From Solobacterium sp. (GTDB lineage: Bacteria > Bacillota_I > Bacilli_A > Erysipelotrichales > Erysipelotrichaceae): a stretch of 18,087 nucleotides of DNA. The DNA lies in contig JAFYGX010000164.1 of the NCBI GenBank assembly GCA_017543025.1, forward strand, positions 1 through 18,087, written 5' to 3'. The translations under genes were made by a program, and so were the position numbers. The notes under the pieces are model-generated. The model worked only from the letters and a program-made list of their open reading frames with translations, was not told where the DNA came from and did no database searches. Within the stretch, counting starts at the first letter, position 1. Every line of letters begins with the position of its first letter. Below, in pieces: positions 7,038-16,900 of the stretch.

Positions 7038-8057
7038 TCAGAAAAGTACAGACTGACGTCCGGAAGTCATCGGAATTCCAAGATGCTGATACGCTTCAGG
7101 CGTAGCCACCCTTCCTCTGCTCGTGCGATTTACAAACCCGATCTGTATCAGATACGGTTCATAGACATCTTCCAGTGTTGTGGTTTCCTCACTGATCGCA
7201 TTTGCCAGTGCGTCAAGACCTACAGGCCCGCCATGATAACGTTCAATAATACCCTTTAGATAGCGGATATCCACTTCATCAAGACCAAGTGAATCAACAT
7301 GCAGGCGGTCCAGACTGCGCTGGGCGACATCCGCGGAAATCAGACCGTTGTTCCAGATCTGGGCAAAATCGCGGATCCGTCTCAGCAGCCTGTTCGCAAT
7401 TCGCGGTGTGCCTCTGCTCCGCCGGGCAATTTCATATACCGCATCTTCCTCAATCTCAACCCCGAGCACACGTGATGTTCTGCGTACGATGGAGGCGAGC
7501 TGATCATGGCTGTAGTATTCCAGCTTGGAAATAATACCGAAGCGGTCGCGCAGCGGAGAAGAAAGATCACCTGCCCGCGTTGTAGCCCCGACTAATGTAA
7601 ACGGCGGAAGATCGAGACGTACGCTGCGGCTTCCTGCTTCCTTGCCGACGATGATATCAATACAGAAATCCTCCATAGCCGGATAAAGGACTTCTTCCAC
7701 AACTTTCGGAAGCCGGTGAATCTCATCGATGAAGAGAATATCACCGGGTTCAAGTACGGAAAGAATTGCTGCCAGATCACCGGCTTTTTCAATGCTGGGG
7801 CCGCTGGCCACCCGGATTCCGGTATGCATCTCATGCGCCAGGATATAGGACAGCGTTGTCTTCCCAAGTCCCGGCGGCCCGTAAAGAAGCACATGATCAA
7901 GACTTTCATTCCGCTGCAGTGCAGCCTGAATGAAAATCCGGAGATTTTCTTTCAATGCATCCTGACCGATATATTCTTCCAGCGTAGCAGGACGGAGACT
8001 TTCTTCTTCTTCGCCTGACGATTCACCGGACATCAGCCGGCTGTTTTCTTCTGCCAT
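7038..8057 (-). CDS. ruvB: Holliday junction branch migration ATPase RuvB
   Basis: Hexameric AAA+ motor that, loaded by RuvA, drives branch migration of Holliday junctions in recombinational repair. It is 339 residues, standard length. Visible motifs: Walker A GPPGLGKT (60-67), Walker B FIDEIHR (109-115), sensor/arginine-finger region [18 protein letters not shown], and the C-terminal winged helix with [10 protein letters not shown] and [13 protein letters not shown], all typical of RuvB. The start ATG at 8057 has GGAGG seven bases upstream, inside the end of ruvA; the gap to ruvA is three bases, implying co-translation. It is the last gene of the rplU operon and is followed by a strong terminator. 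RuvC is not in the window; many Bacillota use RecU as resolvase instead. Confidence 0.97.
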   Translation of the reverse strand: MAEENSRLMSGESSGEEEESLRPATLEEYIGQDALKENLRIFIQAALQRNESLDHVLLYGPPGLGKTTLSYILAHEMHTGIRVASGPSIEKAGDLAAILSVLEPGDILFIDEIHRLPKVVEEVLYPAMEDFCIDIIVGKEAGSRSVRLDLPPFTLVGATTRAGDLSSPLRDRFGIISKLEYYSHDQLASIVRRTSRVLGVEIEEDAVYEIARRSRGTPRIANRLLRRIRDFAQIWNNGLISADVAQRSLDRLHVDSLGLDEVDIRYLKGIIERYHGGPVGLDALANAISEETTTLEDVYEPYLIQIGFVNRTSRGRVATPEAYQHLGIPMTSGRQSVLF

Positions 8058-8060
8058 AGA

Positions 8061-8660
8061 TTACCCTCCAAGATTCTTCTTCAGCAGAAACTGCAGACCG
8101 AGCTTCAGATATTTCTCGGTAGATTCCTGCGGATTTCTGCTCATATAATCTGCAGCAGCGTTGAGATCTGACTGCCGGTATCCAAGATTGCGAAGCGCTT
8201 CGCAGGCTTCTTCAATCTGCGGAGGATACGCTGTCTCATCTGCTTTCGCATTTGTCCGGTTCGCTACCGGAACAAGTTTTCCTTTCAGATCAAGAACAAT
8301 CTGACTGGCTGTTTTTGCCCCGATACCGGGCATTGATTTCAGAACCTTGACATCACCGGCTTCTACTGCCGCAATGATTTTGTCGGAAGATGATTTCGCA
8401 AGCATATTCATTGCCGTCTTCGGTCCGAGTCCTTTGACAGAAATCAGACGCAGAAACAGATCCATCTCCTGCTGGCTTTCAAATCCGTACAGCGACATCT
8501 CCGCTTCGGTATAGTGAAGATAGGTATAGACCATGATCTCTTCGTTGAGATGAATCTGATCCGTATGGGCATAGGCAACCTTCCATCCCATACCCCCATG
8601 GTCAATAATCAGCCAGTCAGTGCCGTAACTCTGCACCGTTCCCTTGATAAATGCAATCAT
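8061..8660 (-). CDS. ruvA: Holliday junction DNA helicase subunit RuvA
   Basis: Tetrameric junction-binding protein that recruits RuvB. It is 199 residues, normal. Domain I is an OB fold (MIAFIKGTVQSYGTDWLIID). Domain II has two helix-hairpin-helix motifs, VKGLGPKTAMNML and MPGIGAKTASQIVLDLKGKL. Domain III, the RuvB-contacting part (EEACEALRNLGYRQSDLNAA), follows a short linker and is intact. The start ATG at 8660 is preceded by AAAGGAG, just after the obgE stop codon (12-base gap). Confidence 0.97.
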   Translation of the reverse strand: MIAFIKGTVQSYGTDWLIIDHGGMGWKVAYAHTDQIHLNEEIMVYTYLHYTEAEMSLYGFESQQEMDLFLRLISVKGLGPKTAMNMLAKSSSDKIIAAVEAGDVKVLKSMPGIGAKTASQIVLDLKGKLVPVANRTNAKADETAYPPQIEEACEALRNLGYRQSDLNAAADYMSRNPQESTEKYLKLGLQFLLKKNLGG

Positions 8661-8672
8661 TCAGGACTCCTT

Positions 8673-9947
8673 TCACTCGGTGTAATCCATGATATAGGTT
8701 CCGACAATGACCTGATCTCCCTCTTTGCATCCGGCATCTTTCAATGCACTGTCAATTCCCATCTTTGCAAGTGTGTGTGCAAATGCATAGGTATCATCTG
8801 CGTTATCAAAATTTACCTGCTCAGCAAGACGATCTACCTTTGCGCTTTCAACCTTCCATCTGCGGTTTCCGAGATTGATGATTTTAAAATCGGGACGCTT
8901 CGGTTCATAACGGTATACAACAACTTCTTCTTTTTCCGAAGTATCTTCTTCCGCTTTCCGGCGCTCATCTTCGATCCGGTCCATCGCAGCATAAAGGATT
9001 TCATCGATCCCCTGATGCATCAGAGTACTGCAGGGAAATACATCAAGCCCCGGATAGGCTTTTTTGAATCGTTCCAGATTTTCTGCCGCATTGTCCGCAT
9101 CCATTTTGTTTGCTGCTATGATCTGCGGACGGTCTTTGAGCTCTTCATCATAACCGTAAAGCTCTTCGTTGATGATCCGGTAGTCATCAAGCGGATCCCG
9201 TTCCTCCCCGCTCATATCGATTACGTGAATCAGCACCCGGCAGCGGCGGATATGCCGCAGAAATTCATGCCCGAGTCCTTTGCCTTCTGCCGCGCCTTCA
9301 ATAAGGCCAGGCATGTCGGCCAGCACAAAGCTTCTTTCATCCGGCAGTGAAACCACGCCGATGTTCGGATCAAGTGTTGTAAACGGATAGGCCGCAATCT
9401 GCGGCTTTGCTCTGGTAACAGCTGAAAGAAAGGTTGATTTTCCGACAGAAGGAAACCCGATCAGACCGGCATCCGCGAGCAGACGCAGCTCAAGCTGCAG
9501 TTCAAGTTTTTCACCGATTTCTCCCGGCTGGGCATATTCCGGCGCATCATTTCTTGCCGTTGCAAAGTGCGCATTTCCAAGTCCGCCTTTTCCGCCTTTT
9601 GCGATCAGTACAATCTGATGCGGTCTGGTCAGATCTGCAAGCAGATCTCCGTTCTGTGCATTGCGCACCATTGTGCCAAGCGGAACCTTGAGTATTACAT
9701 CTTCACCGTCAGCCCCGTGCATTTTCTTTATTTTTCCGCCTTCACCGTTTCCTGCTTTCACAGAATGCGTAAACCGAAGCTTGGTCAGTGTTGTTTCATT
9801 GGTATCAACTTCGATATAAACATGACCTCCGCGGCCACCGTCACCGCCGAACGGGCCTCCGTTTGGGTAGAATTTTTCATGACGCCAGGCAACACAGCCT
9901 TTCCCCCCATCTCCTGCCTTCACTTTTATTTTTATAAAATCAATCAT
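8673..9947 (-). CDS. obgE: GTPase Obg/CgtA
   Basis: Essential ribosome-associated GTPase that acts in late 50S assembly and the stringent response. It is 424 residues with the three expected parts: a Gly-rich Obg fold (1-158; GGDGGRGGHVY, AKGGKGGLGNAHFA), the G domain (Walker A GFPSVGKST at 164-172, switch FTTLDPNIG, DMPGLIEGAAEGKGLG at 211-226, NKMD at 280-283, CSTL at 306-309), and a C-terminal OCT domain (from about 343, FKIINLGNRRWKVE). The OCT domain marks it as the Bacillota/Actinobacteria form. A GAGGA precedes the ATG by only about four to five bases, a rather tight spacing. It sits between rpmA and ruvA; a stable hairpin lies in the 77-base gap after rpmA. Confidence 0.97.
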   Translation of the reverse strand: MIDFIKIKVKAGDGGKGCVAWRHEKFYPNGGPFGGDGGRGGHVYIEVDTNETTLTKLRFTHSVKAGNGEGGKIKKMHGADGEDVILKVPLGTMVRNAQNGDLLADLTRPHQIVLIAKGGKGGLGNAHFATARNDAPEYAQPGEIGEKLELQLELRLLADAGLIGFPSVGKSTFLSAVTRAKPQIAAYPFTTLDPNIGVVSLPDERSFVLADMPGLIEGAAEGKGLGHEFLRHIRRCRVLIHVIDMSGEERDPLDDYRIINEELYGYDEELKDRPQIIAANKMDADNAAENLERFKKAYPGLDVFPCSTLMHQGIDEILYAAMDRIEDERRKAEEDTSEKEEVVVYRYEPKRPDFKIINLGNRRWKVESAKVDRLAEQVNFDNADDTYAFAHTLAKMGIDSALKDAGCKEGDQVIVGTYIMDYTE

Positions 9948-9990
9948 AAAATCCTCATAATTATCTGATTATTGTTTCCTGATATAAGTA

Positions 9991-10014
9991 AAGCCCCTGC
10001 AATGTCAGGGGCTT
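9991..10014 (-). terminator. Stable hairpin between rpmA and obgE (weak terminator or processing site)
   Basis: Perfect nine-pair stem AAGCCCCTG/CAGGGGCTT around a six-base loop, starting 11 bases after the rpmA stop. The following minus-strand bases are TACTTATATC, not an uninterrupted T tract, so partial termination or mRNA stabilisation is more likely than a full stop. It could lower obgE-ruvAB output relative to the ribosomal protein genes. Confidence 0.5.
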
Positions 10015-10024
10015 CTGTCTGTTC

Positions 10025-10309
10025 TTATGCCTGCGGGTAAACAGATACCTGCTTCTTATCACGGCCGAGACGTTCGTATTTAACGACTCCGGCTGCAGTA
10101 GCGAACAATGTATCATCACCGCCGCGGCTGACATTCTTTCCCGGATAGATCCGTGTACCGCGCTGCCGGTAAATAATCGAACCAGCTGTGCAGAACTGTC
10201 CATCCGCAACTTTTGCACCAAGACGACGACCAGCAGAATCACGGCCGTTCTTTGTCGAAGAAACACCTTTCTTGGATGCGAAGAACTGAATATCTAATCT
10301 GAATTTCAT
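10025..10309 (-). CDS. rpmA: 50S ribosomal protein L27 (with Prp-cleaved extension)
   Basis: Bacterial L27 (94 residues), whose N-terminal tail reaches the peptidyl-transferase centre. The start [15 protein letters not shown] carries the Bacillota-specific extension that ends in FF|ASKKG; in Staphylococcus this is cut by Prp to expose the functional N-terminus. The L27 core follows ([31 protein letters not shown]). GGAGGAG precedes the ATG by seven bases. The gap to prp is two bases, and the presence of prp next door agrees with the cleavage site. Confidence 0.98.
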   Translation of the reverse strand: MKFRLDIQFFASKKGVSSTKNGRDSAGRRLGAKVADGQFCTAGSIIYRQRGTRIYPGKNVSRGGDDTLFATAAGVVKYERLGRDKKQVSVYPQA

Positions 10310-10311
10310 GG

Positions 10312-10626
10312 TTATACTCCTCCGTTTTCCTTTATGCTCAAAAACTCCGTGTTTCCTTCTTCCACTGTTCTGAGCTGAATCACTGCGGTTTGCAGTATGG
10401 TCTGCGTGAGCGCATCAGAACCGCATTCACTGATTCTGATCTGATTGCTGTTTACTTCACACTTCGCACTGCTTCCCAGTTCATCCAGCGCATTACAGAT
10501 TCCGAAGCCTATGGCACTTACCGCAGCGCAGATCAGATCCCTGCCATACTCAGCACTGCCGGAATGGCCGCTGATGGAAAGAGCCCGGATCTCGCCTTTC
10601 TCGACGGTAAGCACTGCCCGGATCAT
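10312..10626 (-). CDS. prp: Ribosomal-processing cysteine protease Prp
   Basis: A 104-residue protein (YsxB family) encoded between L21 and L27. Its job is to remove the N-terminal extension of L27. The catalytic pair is visible in [19 protein letters not shown]: His21 and Cys33. The short alpha/beta fold is complete. The ATG is one base from the rplU stop codon (TGACATG), so translation is probably coupled; no separate strong ribosome binding site is needed. The substrate, L27 with FFASKKG, is the next gene. Confidence 0.95.
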   Translation of the reverse strand: MIRAVLTVEKGEIRALSISGHSGSAEYGRDLICAAVSAIGFGICNALDELGSSAKCEVNSNQIRISECGSDALTQTILQTAVIQLRTVEEGNTEFLSIKENGGV

Positions 10627-10627
10627 G

Positions 10628-10939
10628 TCAGGCCTCGATCGCGTTAACGATTAGCTTTGTATACGGCTGACGATGTCCCTGACGACGACGGGTGCTGCCT
10701 TTTTTCGGCTTGTATTTGAAGATATGGATCTTACGTTCTTTACCCTGCTTTTCAACTGTGCAGGTAACTTTGGCGCCTTCTACATAAGGAGTACCAATCT
10801 TCGTTGCCGCATCACTGACAAGAACAACCTTGTCAAATACTACGGTCTCACCCGGCTCAACATTGAGCTTTTCCACATAAATGGCCTGATCCTTTTCGAC
10901 CTTGACCTGCTTTCCGCCTGTTTCGATAACTGCGTACAT
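10628..10939 (-). CDS. rplU: 50S ribosomal protein L21
   Basis: L21 (103 residues) binds 23S rRNA early in large-subunit assembly. Conserved blocks are [15 protein letters not shown] at the start and [12 protein letters not shown] and [13 protein letters not shown] at the end. The frame also offers a TTG one codon upstream (10942), but the ATG at 10939 gives the family-standard MYA start and sits nine bases from AGGAGG. First gene of the rplU-prp-rpmA-obgE-ruvA-ruvB series, behind a strong promoter and a ~105-base leader. Confidence 0.98.
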   Translation of the reverse strand: MYAVIETGGKQVKVEKDQAIYVEKLNVEPGETVVFDKVVLVSDAATKIGTPYVEGAKVTCTVEKQGKERKIHIFKYKPKKGSTRRRQGHRQPYTKLIVNAIEA

Positions 10940-11045
10940 CAAATTACACCTCCTGACTGCATATCTTAAGACGCGCCATTAAGGGGGTTTTCACACTTTT
11001 TCCCTTTTCTGAGCGGTTACAGACCTCATTCAAGAGGACTGAAAC
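10940..11045 (-). promoter_or_regulatory. Probable L21 autoregulatory leader
   Basis: This is the ~105-base untranslated leader of rplU. It contains a CCTC/GAGG hairpin (11024-11037), a TGTAACCGCTC segment and a possible AAGGG/CCCTT pairing (11006-11002 with 10985-10981), then TCAGGAGGTG before the start. Known L21 leaders in Bacillota occupy exactly this position and are thought to be controlled by ribosomal protein binding. Assignment rests mainly on position; I did not check the covariance model. Confidence 0.5.
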
Positions 11046-11051
11046 AGAAGA

Positions 11052-11080
11052 ATATTACCATTCCGCCTGCAGTGCGTCAA
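11052..11080 (-). promoter_or_regulatory. Promoter of the rplU operon
   Basis: Minus-strand TTGACG (11075-11080), 17 bases, TAATAT (11052-11057), with a TGG extension directly before the -10 box. It is the strongest promoter match in the window and begins 33 bases after the methyltransferase stop codon. Confidence 0.85.
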
Positions 11081-11112
11081 CCGTTTTCTGTGAATATTCC
11101 TGCCTTCCGCAT

Positions 11113-11817
11113 TTATTCTGCAGAACTGTATCGATTTTTCAGAAGATCATTGCGGGCGAGCGGATCATGGAGTTGATCGAGATATACCGGCAGCTGCACC
11201 TCAAGCGAAGCGGAAGGATTCCGGATGAATTCAAGCAGCACGCGTCGGAGTACTCCTCCCTTCTCCGTATATACCGGACAGAAGCGCATCAGCGAAAACC
11301 CGTTTTCAAACGCGGCTGAAAAGAAAGTTCTGCAGCTGTCAGCCGGTATGATGAGATTCAGTCTGCCGCCATCTTCAAGAAGTCTGGCGGAATTGGAAAA
11401 CAGCTCCTCAGGCTTCAGATAATCATTATGCCGGGCAGCTCTGAGATAATGATTTTCTTTCTTCAGTTTTTCGTTTGGGTTTGTAAAATAAGGCGGATTG
11501 CAGATGATCACATCAAATGGTTCATGCATATAATCCTGCAGCCGGACTGCCTTCAGCTCCGCATCGATTCCGTTCCGTTCAAGATTTTCCTCCGCCAGTG
11601 CAATCACTTCCGGAAACAGGTCAATTCCCGCCATTGAAGCCGGGTTCCACATTGCCGCATAACAGAGCAGAGCACCGTTGTTTGTACCGGCATCCAGTAC
11701 GCGGTCTGCGGAATTCAGTTTCAGAAAACGCCCCAGCAGTTCTGTATCACTGCTGAAATGATACATATCAGGATTCTGTTTAATCCTGTACGGGGTGGCA
11801 TAGAGATAATCACTCAT
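11113..11817 (-). CDS. TrmN6-like tRNA1(Val) (adenine-N6)-methyltransferase
   Basis: A 234-residue class I SAM-dependent methyltransferase of the YabB/TrmN6 type (COG4123). The start YATPYRIKQNPDMYHFSSDTELLG is typical of the family. SAM-binding motif I is VLDAGTNNGALL (40-51), with the acidic end of strand 2 at GIDLFPE (64-70). The catalytic NPPY motif (107-110, in DVIICNPPYFTNPN) marks an adenine or glutamine N-methyltransferase. Homologues modify A37 of tRNA(Val); the exact target here is inferred. The start ATG overlaps the kinase stop by ATGA, so it is translationally coupled. In Bacillus the yabB homologue is normally followed by a GIY-YIG protein and RsmI; neither is here. No terminator was seen downstream. 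Confidence 0.85.
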   Translation of the reverse strand: MSDYLYATPYRIKQNPDMYHFSSDTELLGRFLKLNSADRVLDAGTNNGALLCYAAMWNPASMAGIDLFPEVIALAEENLERNGIDAELKAVRLQDYMHEPFDVIICNPPYFTNPNEKLKKENHYLRAARHNDYLKPEELFSNSARLLEDGGRLNLIIPADSCRTFFSAAFENGFSLMRFCPVYTEKGGVLRRVLLEFIRNPSASLEVQLPVYLDQLHDPLARNDLLKNRYSSAE

Positions 11818-13274
11818 GACTCGATTTCCTCCTTCGGATTTTTCAGTTCAAACCAGAACAGCGCACCTTTTTCTTTCTTTGAGATCACACCGTAAGTTGC
11901 ACCGTGACTGTCAAGTATCGCTTTGACAATGGAAAGGCCAAGACCGGTTGAAGACATCGAACGTGAAAAGGAACGGCTGGATTTCTGATATCTGTCCCAG
12001 ATAAGCGGAATTTCTTCTTCCGGAATTCCTTCGCCATTATCTTCCACTTCAACCCGGACGGTTTCCTCGTCCGATTCGATGTACGCTCGGATAATGATCT
12101 CCGTATCGCGCGGTGAATGCTTGATCGCATTGGACAGAAAGTTATAGATCACTTCGGTGATCTTTGTCTTGTCGCCGTATACGATCAGCGCTTCGGGGCT
12201 TTCAATCCTGACATGCAGTGCCCCTTCCTCAATCATGACAGCATTCAGACGTACAACCTCACGGATTACTTCTGCCAGATCAAAATTCGTCCGGTTAAGC
12301 ACATAGGCACCGCTCTGCAGCTTGGAAAGTTCACGCATATCGACGACCAGATGATCCAGATAATCCGCTTCTGAAATGATAACATTCAGATGATCTTCCC
12401 GCTTCTGCGGGTTGTTTCCGGAAATATCACGGATCATTTCCGCATACGCGCGGATCGATGTCAGAGGTGTTTTGATGTCATGTGATACATTCGCAATCAG
12501 ATCCTTGCGAAGCTCATCAATCTTGGACAGCTGATGCGTCGCATTATTCAGTGAATCCGCCAGCTCTCTTGTCTCGGTAAAGCCGCCGCCTTCAAACCGG
12601 CAGGAATAATCCGCTGCAGCAAGTTTCCCTGCTTCACTGTTCATTTTTACGATCGGCCGTGAGATCAGAGTAGAAATAATCAGTGATACCACGGAAGCAA
12701 ACAGGATCACGATCAGCGTAAAGAGAATATACTGCCGGCCGAAAAAACTGACGATGGAATCAACAGGCTCCAGCGGTGAATTTACAAACAGGTAGAAACT
12801 TGCAAGATTCATGTCGATCCGTCTTCCGTAAACCACCATATCCTGTCCGGTGCGGCGGTTGAAGAGATTCAGGCTTGTCTCACCCCCGGAAGAATCGAGC
12901 AACTCTTTCATAGCCTTCCCGTCTGACGTATTTACCGAACCATCAGTGGATGCACCGGCATGAAATACACATCCGCTCCCGAGTGAATCTGCCGAATAAA
13001 TCAGGTTTCCGTTGGTATTGTAGATCGCAACGCATACATTGTTGTCTACCGCAAGCTGAAAAGCGCTGTTCTGTGCTGCGCTGTTTCCGTTATCCTCAAT
13101 CACATACTCCTGAATCTGGTCGCCGACTTCCTTGACGGTCTGAATTTTGCTGTGACGATAGTAGGGCTTGATCAGCGAGAACTGAAGAATTCCCAGCAGC
13201 AGTACCACACCAAGTGCAAACAGGAAAAAGAACGCCCAGATCGAAAATCGTATACCATGCCGATCAAGCTTCAA
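11814..13274 (-). CDS. Membrane sensor histidine kinase
   Basis: Partner of the adjacent response regulator; 486 residues. A transmembrane helix (~13-34) is followed by an extracytoplasmic sensor region (~36-178) with two Cys (81 and 102), a second helix (~181-205) and a HAMP linker. The DHp domain carries the phospho-acceptor His265 in NVSHDIKTPLTS. The ATPase domain has an N box (NFLSNAIKHS, Asn382), G1 box DNGEGIPEEE (412-421) and G2 box GLGLSIVKA (444-452), all intact. The start is a TTG at 13274, overlapping the end of the regulator gene by 11 bases; no ATG occurs before the first helix, and GGGG lies about nine bases upstream. The signal sensed is unknown. Two-component pairs of this OmpR type often monitor the cell envelope. 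Confidence 0.93.
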   Translation of the reverse strand: MKLDRHGIRFSIWAFFFLFALGVVLLLGILQFSLIKPYYRHSKIQTVKEVGDQIQEYVIEDNGNSAAQNSAFQLAVDNNVCVAIYNTNGNLIYSADSLGSGCVFHAGASTDGSVNTSDGKAMKELLDSSGGETSLNLFNRRTGQDMVVYGRRIDMNLASFYLFVNSPLEPVDSIVSFFGRQYILFTLIVILFASVVSLIISTLISRPIVKMNSEAGKLAAADYSCRFEGGGFTETRELADSLNNATHQLSKIDELRKDLIANVSHDIKTPLTSIRAYAEMIRDISGNNPQKREDHLNVIISEADYLDHLVVDMRELSKLQSGAYVLNRTNFDLAEVIREVVRLNAVMIEEGALHVRIESPEALIVYGDKTKITEVIYNFLSNAIKHSPRDTEIIIRAYIESDEETVRVEVEDNGEGIPEEEIPLIWDRYQKSSRSFSRSMSSTGLGLSIVKAILDSHGATYGVISKKEKGALFWFELKNPKEEIES

Positions 13275-13926
13275 ATTTATACCCCATTCCTCTGACAGTA
13301 ACGATATAGTCCCGATACGGACCGAGATTATGCCTCAGCATTTTGATATGTGTATCAACCGTCCGGTCATCGCCGAAATAGTCGTAATTCCATACTTCTT
13401 CCAGAAGCTTTGTGCGGGAAAGTGCTGTATTGCGGTGTTCTGCCATGTAGATCAGCAGGTCGATCTCCTTCGGGGTAAGATTTGCCCTTACGCCGTCCAC
13501 ACTCACGCTTCTGCCGGCGGAATCGATCCGCAGACCGCCGAATTCCATCAATGTACTGTCCGCTTTCCGTGAACGTTCAATCGCTACCTTCACACGTGCC
13601 ATCAGTTCCTTCGGGGAAAACGGCTTTACAACATAATCGACTACACCAAGTTCAAACCCGAACAGTTTGTCATATTCTTCCTGCCGTGCCGACAACATGA
13701 TAATCGGCACATCCTGGATCTGCCGGATCTGCTTGCAGGCGGAAAAGCCATCCAGTTTCGGCATCATGATATCGAGAATCACACAGTCATACCGGTTTTC
13801 CTTCACAAGTTCCACCGCCTGGATTCCGTCTTCCGCTTCATCGGTGTGATATCCGTTCAGATTCGCATATTCCCTTACCACTTCCCGGATATTCTTTTCA
13901 TCATCTACGATCAGCAGCCCTGGCAT
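13264..13926 (-). CDS. OmpR/PhoB-family response regulator
   Basis: DNA-binding regulator of 220 residues. The receiver domain (1-~115) has the acidic pair Asp8-Asp9, phospho-acceptor Asp52 in VILDIMMPKLDG, Ser79 in IIMLSA and Lys101 in YVVKPF. The C-terminal winged helix (~125-220) shows LTPKEIDLLIYMAEH, LLEEVWNYDYFGDDRTVD and VTVRGMGYKFEA, typical of the family. The ATG has a full GGAGGT site that overlaps the region of the dnaE stop codon (13-base gap), so it is cotranscribed with dnaE and with the kinase that follows. The target genes cannot be deduced from this window. Confidence 0.95.
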   Translation of the reverse strand: MPGLLIVDDEKNIREVVREYANLNGYHTDEAEDGIQAVELVKENRYDCVILDIMMPKLDGFSACKQIRQIQDVPIIMLSARQEEYDKLFGFELGVVDYVVKPFSPKELMARVKVAIERSRKADSTLMEFGGLRIDSAGRSVSVDGVRANLTPKEIDLLIYMAEHRNTALSRTKLLEEVWNYDYFGDDRTVDTHIKMLRHNLGPYRDYIVTVRGMGYKFEA

Positions 13927-13939
13927 AGTTCTACCTCCT

Positions 13940-16900
13940 TTACTGTACAGTTTTCAGTGTATTTACGATGCATTTTCCGTCATCCGTCATTTTACCATCA
14001 AACAGAATATAAATTCCTTTCCTGAGGTTTGCGGAATACTGCTCGAACTGCTTCGGCATGATCAGAAGATCGAGATCTGCCGTTTCATCGTTCACGTGCA
14101 TGAATGCCATCCTTGCTCCTCGCTTTGTCTGATGCGTACGGTATGAATCCGCATAACCGAACCCCTTTACCGTTCCCTGCTCCGACTTGAGATTTACCAG
14201 CACATCCCGCATGATCCCGTTTTTTCTCCGCACATCAATGATCGGATGTTCGCCGAGCGTAAAGCCAAGCACAGCCATTTCCCGTTCCCGGATCTCTTCC
14301 TTTTCATCGTATCGCTTCATCAGAGATGGCTTTGAAACAATGTCAAAGTTCAGCTGAACACCTTTGCTGTCATCAATCCGGATGAGTTCTGCATAGGCGA
14401 TCGCTTCATCAAGTCCTTCCCGCATCGTGGTTCTTGTCTCATGAAAGGAATCCAGCGCACCGGCATCGATCAGAGATTCAAAGACTGTCCGCGTGACCCG
14501 ACAGACGGAAATCCGTGCAATAAAGTCAAAGAAATCCGTAAACGGCCGTTTCTGCTGTTCCTGTTCAATCACATCCGCAACATGACTTCCAACCCCTCTG
14601 ATCACGCTGATCGGAAGCCGGATACTGGATTCTTCTGCCGAACACATACTGCAGGAAGAATTCACATCCGGTCTCTCTACCCGGATGCCTCTGCGGCGAA
14701 GTTCATCCACATACTGTGAGATCTTCTGGCTGTCGCCAAGCGTTGAATCAATCAGACTGCTGTAGAAACAGAGCGGATAATTTGCTTTGATAAACGCACT
14801 TTCCCATGCAATCCGCCCATAGGCTACCGCATGTGACTTATTGAAGCCATACCCGCCGAACCGGCGGACCAGTTCAAACAGTTCTTCTGCCTGCTCCTTT
14901 GAATACCCGTTTCGGCGGCAGCCGCTGACAAACGAATCCTTCATAGCCAGAAGTTCTTTTTCATTTTTCTTGGACATCGCCTTGCGCAGTCTGTCCGCAT
15001 CTGCAAGTGAAAACCCGGCAGCGATCTGAGCGGTTTTCATTCCCTGCTCCTGATACACCATTACCCCATAGGTTTCCTCTAGTACCGGAACCAGTTCTCT
15101 GGAAGGGTATCGAATTTCAGCTGGATTCTGCTTGTTGCGGATATAGGTTGGAATACTGTCTGTGCTTGCCGGTCTGTAAAGCGCCATGGCAGCGACGATA
15201 TCTTCAAACTTTCCCGGCTGTATCTGCCGCAGAAGCCGCTTCATCCCTTCGGATTCAAACTGAAATATGCCGCTGGTATCCGCCTTGCAGAACAGTTTAA
15301 GAGTGGGGGCATCCCATTCCGGTATTGTCCGAAGCGAAAATGTCGGTGACTCTTCCGAAATCTTCTTCTCCATTGACGCAAGCATCGACAGGTTCCGCAG
15401 GCCGAGAAAGTCCATTTTGATTAGACCCCGTTCTTCCAGATATTCGGCAGAAAACTGGCTGGTCATCATTCCGCTTTCCTGTTTCATGACCGGGATCACT
15501 TCTTCCAGCGGTCTGCCGGACAGAACAATTCCCGCGGCATGAATACTGGTATGTCTGGGAAGTCCTTCCAGTCGCATCGCAAACCAGAACAGCTCCCGGT
15601 AACGTTTCTCTGCCGCCACCACCTGTTTCAGTTTCGGGTTACTGACAAGGGCTTCTCTGAGAGTGATTTTTACCTGATTCGGAATCATCCGGCACAGCAT
15701 GTCAATATCTCTCTGATCAATCTTCAGCGCTCTTCCCGTATCACGGAGCACCTGTTTGGCACCGAAGGTATTGAACGTCACAATGCTTGCGGTGTGATTC
15801 AGACCGTACTTTTCCGCCACATACTGAATCACTTCTTCCCGCCTGTCATCCGGAATATCCGTATCAATATCGGGCATTGTGACACGCGACGGATTCAGAA
15901 ACCGCTCAAACAGCAGCCCATATCTGATCGGATCAATCATGGTAATGCCGAGACAATAGGCAACAAGCGACCCCGCTGCCGAACCCCTTCCCGGTCCCAC
16001 ACAGATCCCCTTTTTCCGGGCGTAGCGGATAAAGTCATATACAATCAGAAAATAATCGGAAAAATGCATCCGGATAATCGTATCCAGTTCGTATTTCAGA
16101 CGCTGCCGGTACTCTTCCTTCATCTGTCCGTTCAGACGCTTATTCAGACCGGCAAGACAGAGTTTCGTCAGATACTGATCTGACGTCACTTCTGCAGGTA
16201 CGGGAAATGACGGAATACTGGTTGTGCTGATGATCGCTTCCGCATGACACATTGCCGCGATCTCATCTGTTCGCTGCAGCTCATCTTCCGGATACAGCGC
16301 TTCCATTTCCGGAATTGAAAGCATGTGTCTTCCGTTAACAGCAGGATGAGCAGAATCCGGATAGAACAGCTGCAGTTTTATGCATTCCATCATCTGGATC
16401 AGGACCGCATCGTTTCTGCCGAGATAAAATACTTTGCTGAGAGCGCAGGTATGAATCTTCATCTTTCTGCATACACTGCGGACATTCTGATTCTTCTTCT
16501 GCCACAGCGGCGCCTCCATAAAGGACATTGCCACATCAAACGGCGGAAGCGCTTCTTTCAGCCAGCTCAGTTTTTCAGAAATTGCTTCTGTATTTTCCAG
16601 AATCATCGGTGAATCAAACCAGCCGCCTTCCGCATAGACGATCAGGAAGATTCCTTCCAGAGAATCCCTGAACTGTTCAAACGGAACCGGTTTTTCTTCG
16701 CAGCAGTAAAGCGATGATAAATGCATCAGATTCCGAAATCCGGTATTCGTCTTTGCCAGCAGAAGAAACGGAACGGTGTCAGCTTCGATCTGCACATCAA
16801 GTTCCAGACCGAACAGCGGCTTAATACCGGCTTCTGAGCAGGCATGAGCAAAAGAGGCTGCGCCGTACATCACATTCCGATCGGTCAGTGCAACGGAAGA

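Noticed and set aside
8514..9350. Plus-strand open frame of 278 codons
   Set aside because: Antisense shadow of obgE and ruvA; no domain, no Shine-Dalgarno.
10943..11112. A possible small gene between rplU and the methyltransferase
   Set aside because: The region is accounted for by the rplU promoter and leader; no short frame with a ribosome binding site was convincing.
15539..16183. Plus-strand open frame of 214 codons inside dnaE
   Set aside because: Antisense shadow of an intact polymerase gene; the composition is an artefact of minus-strand codon use.
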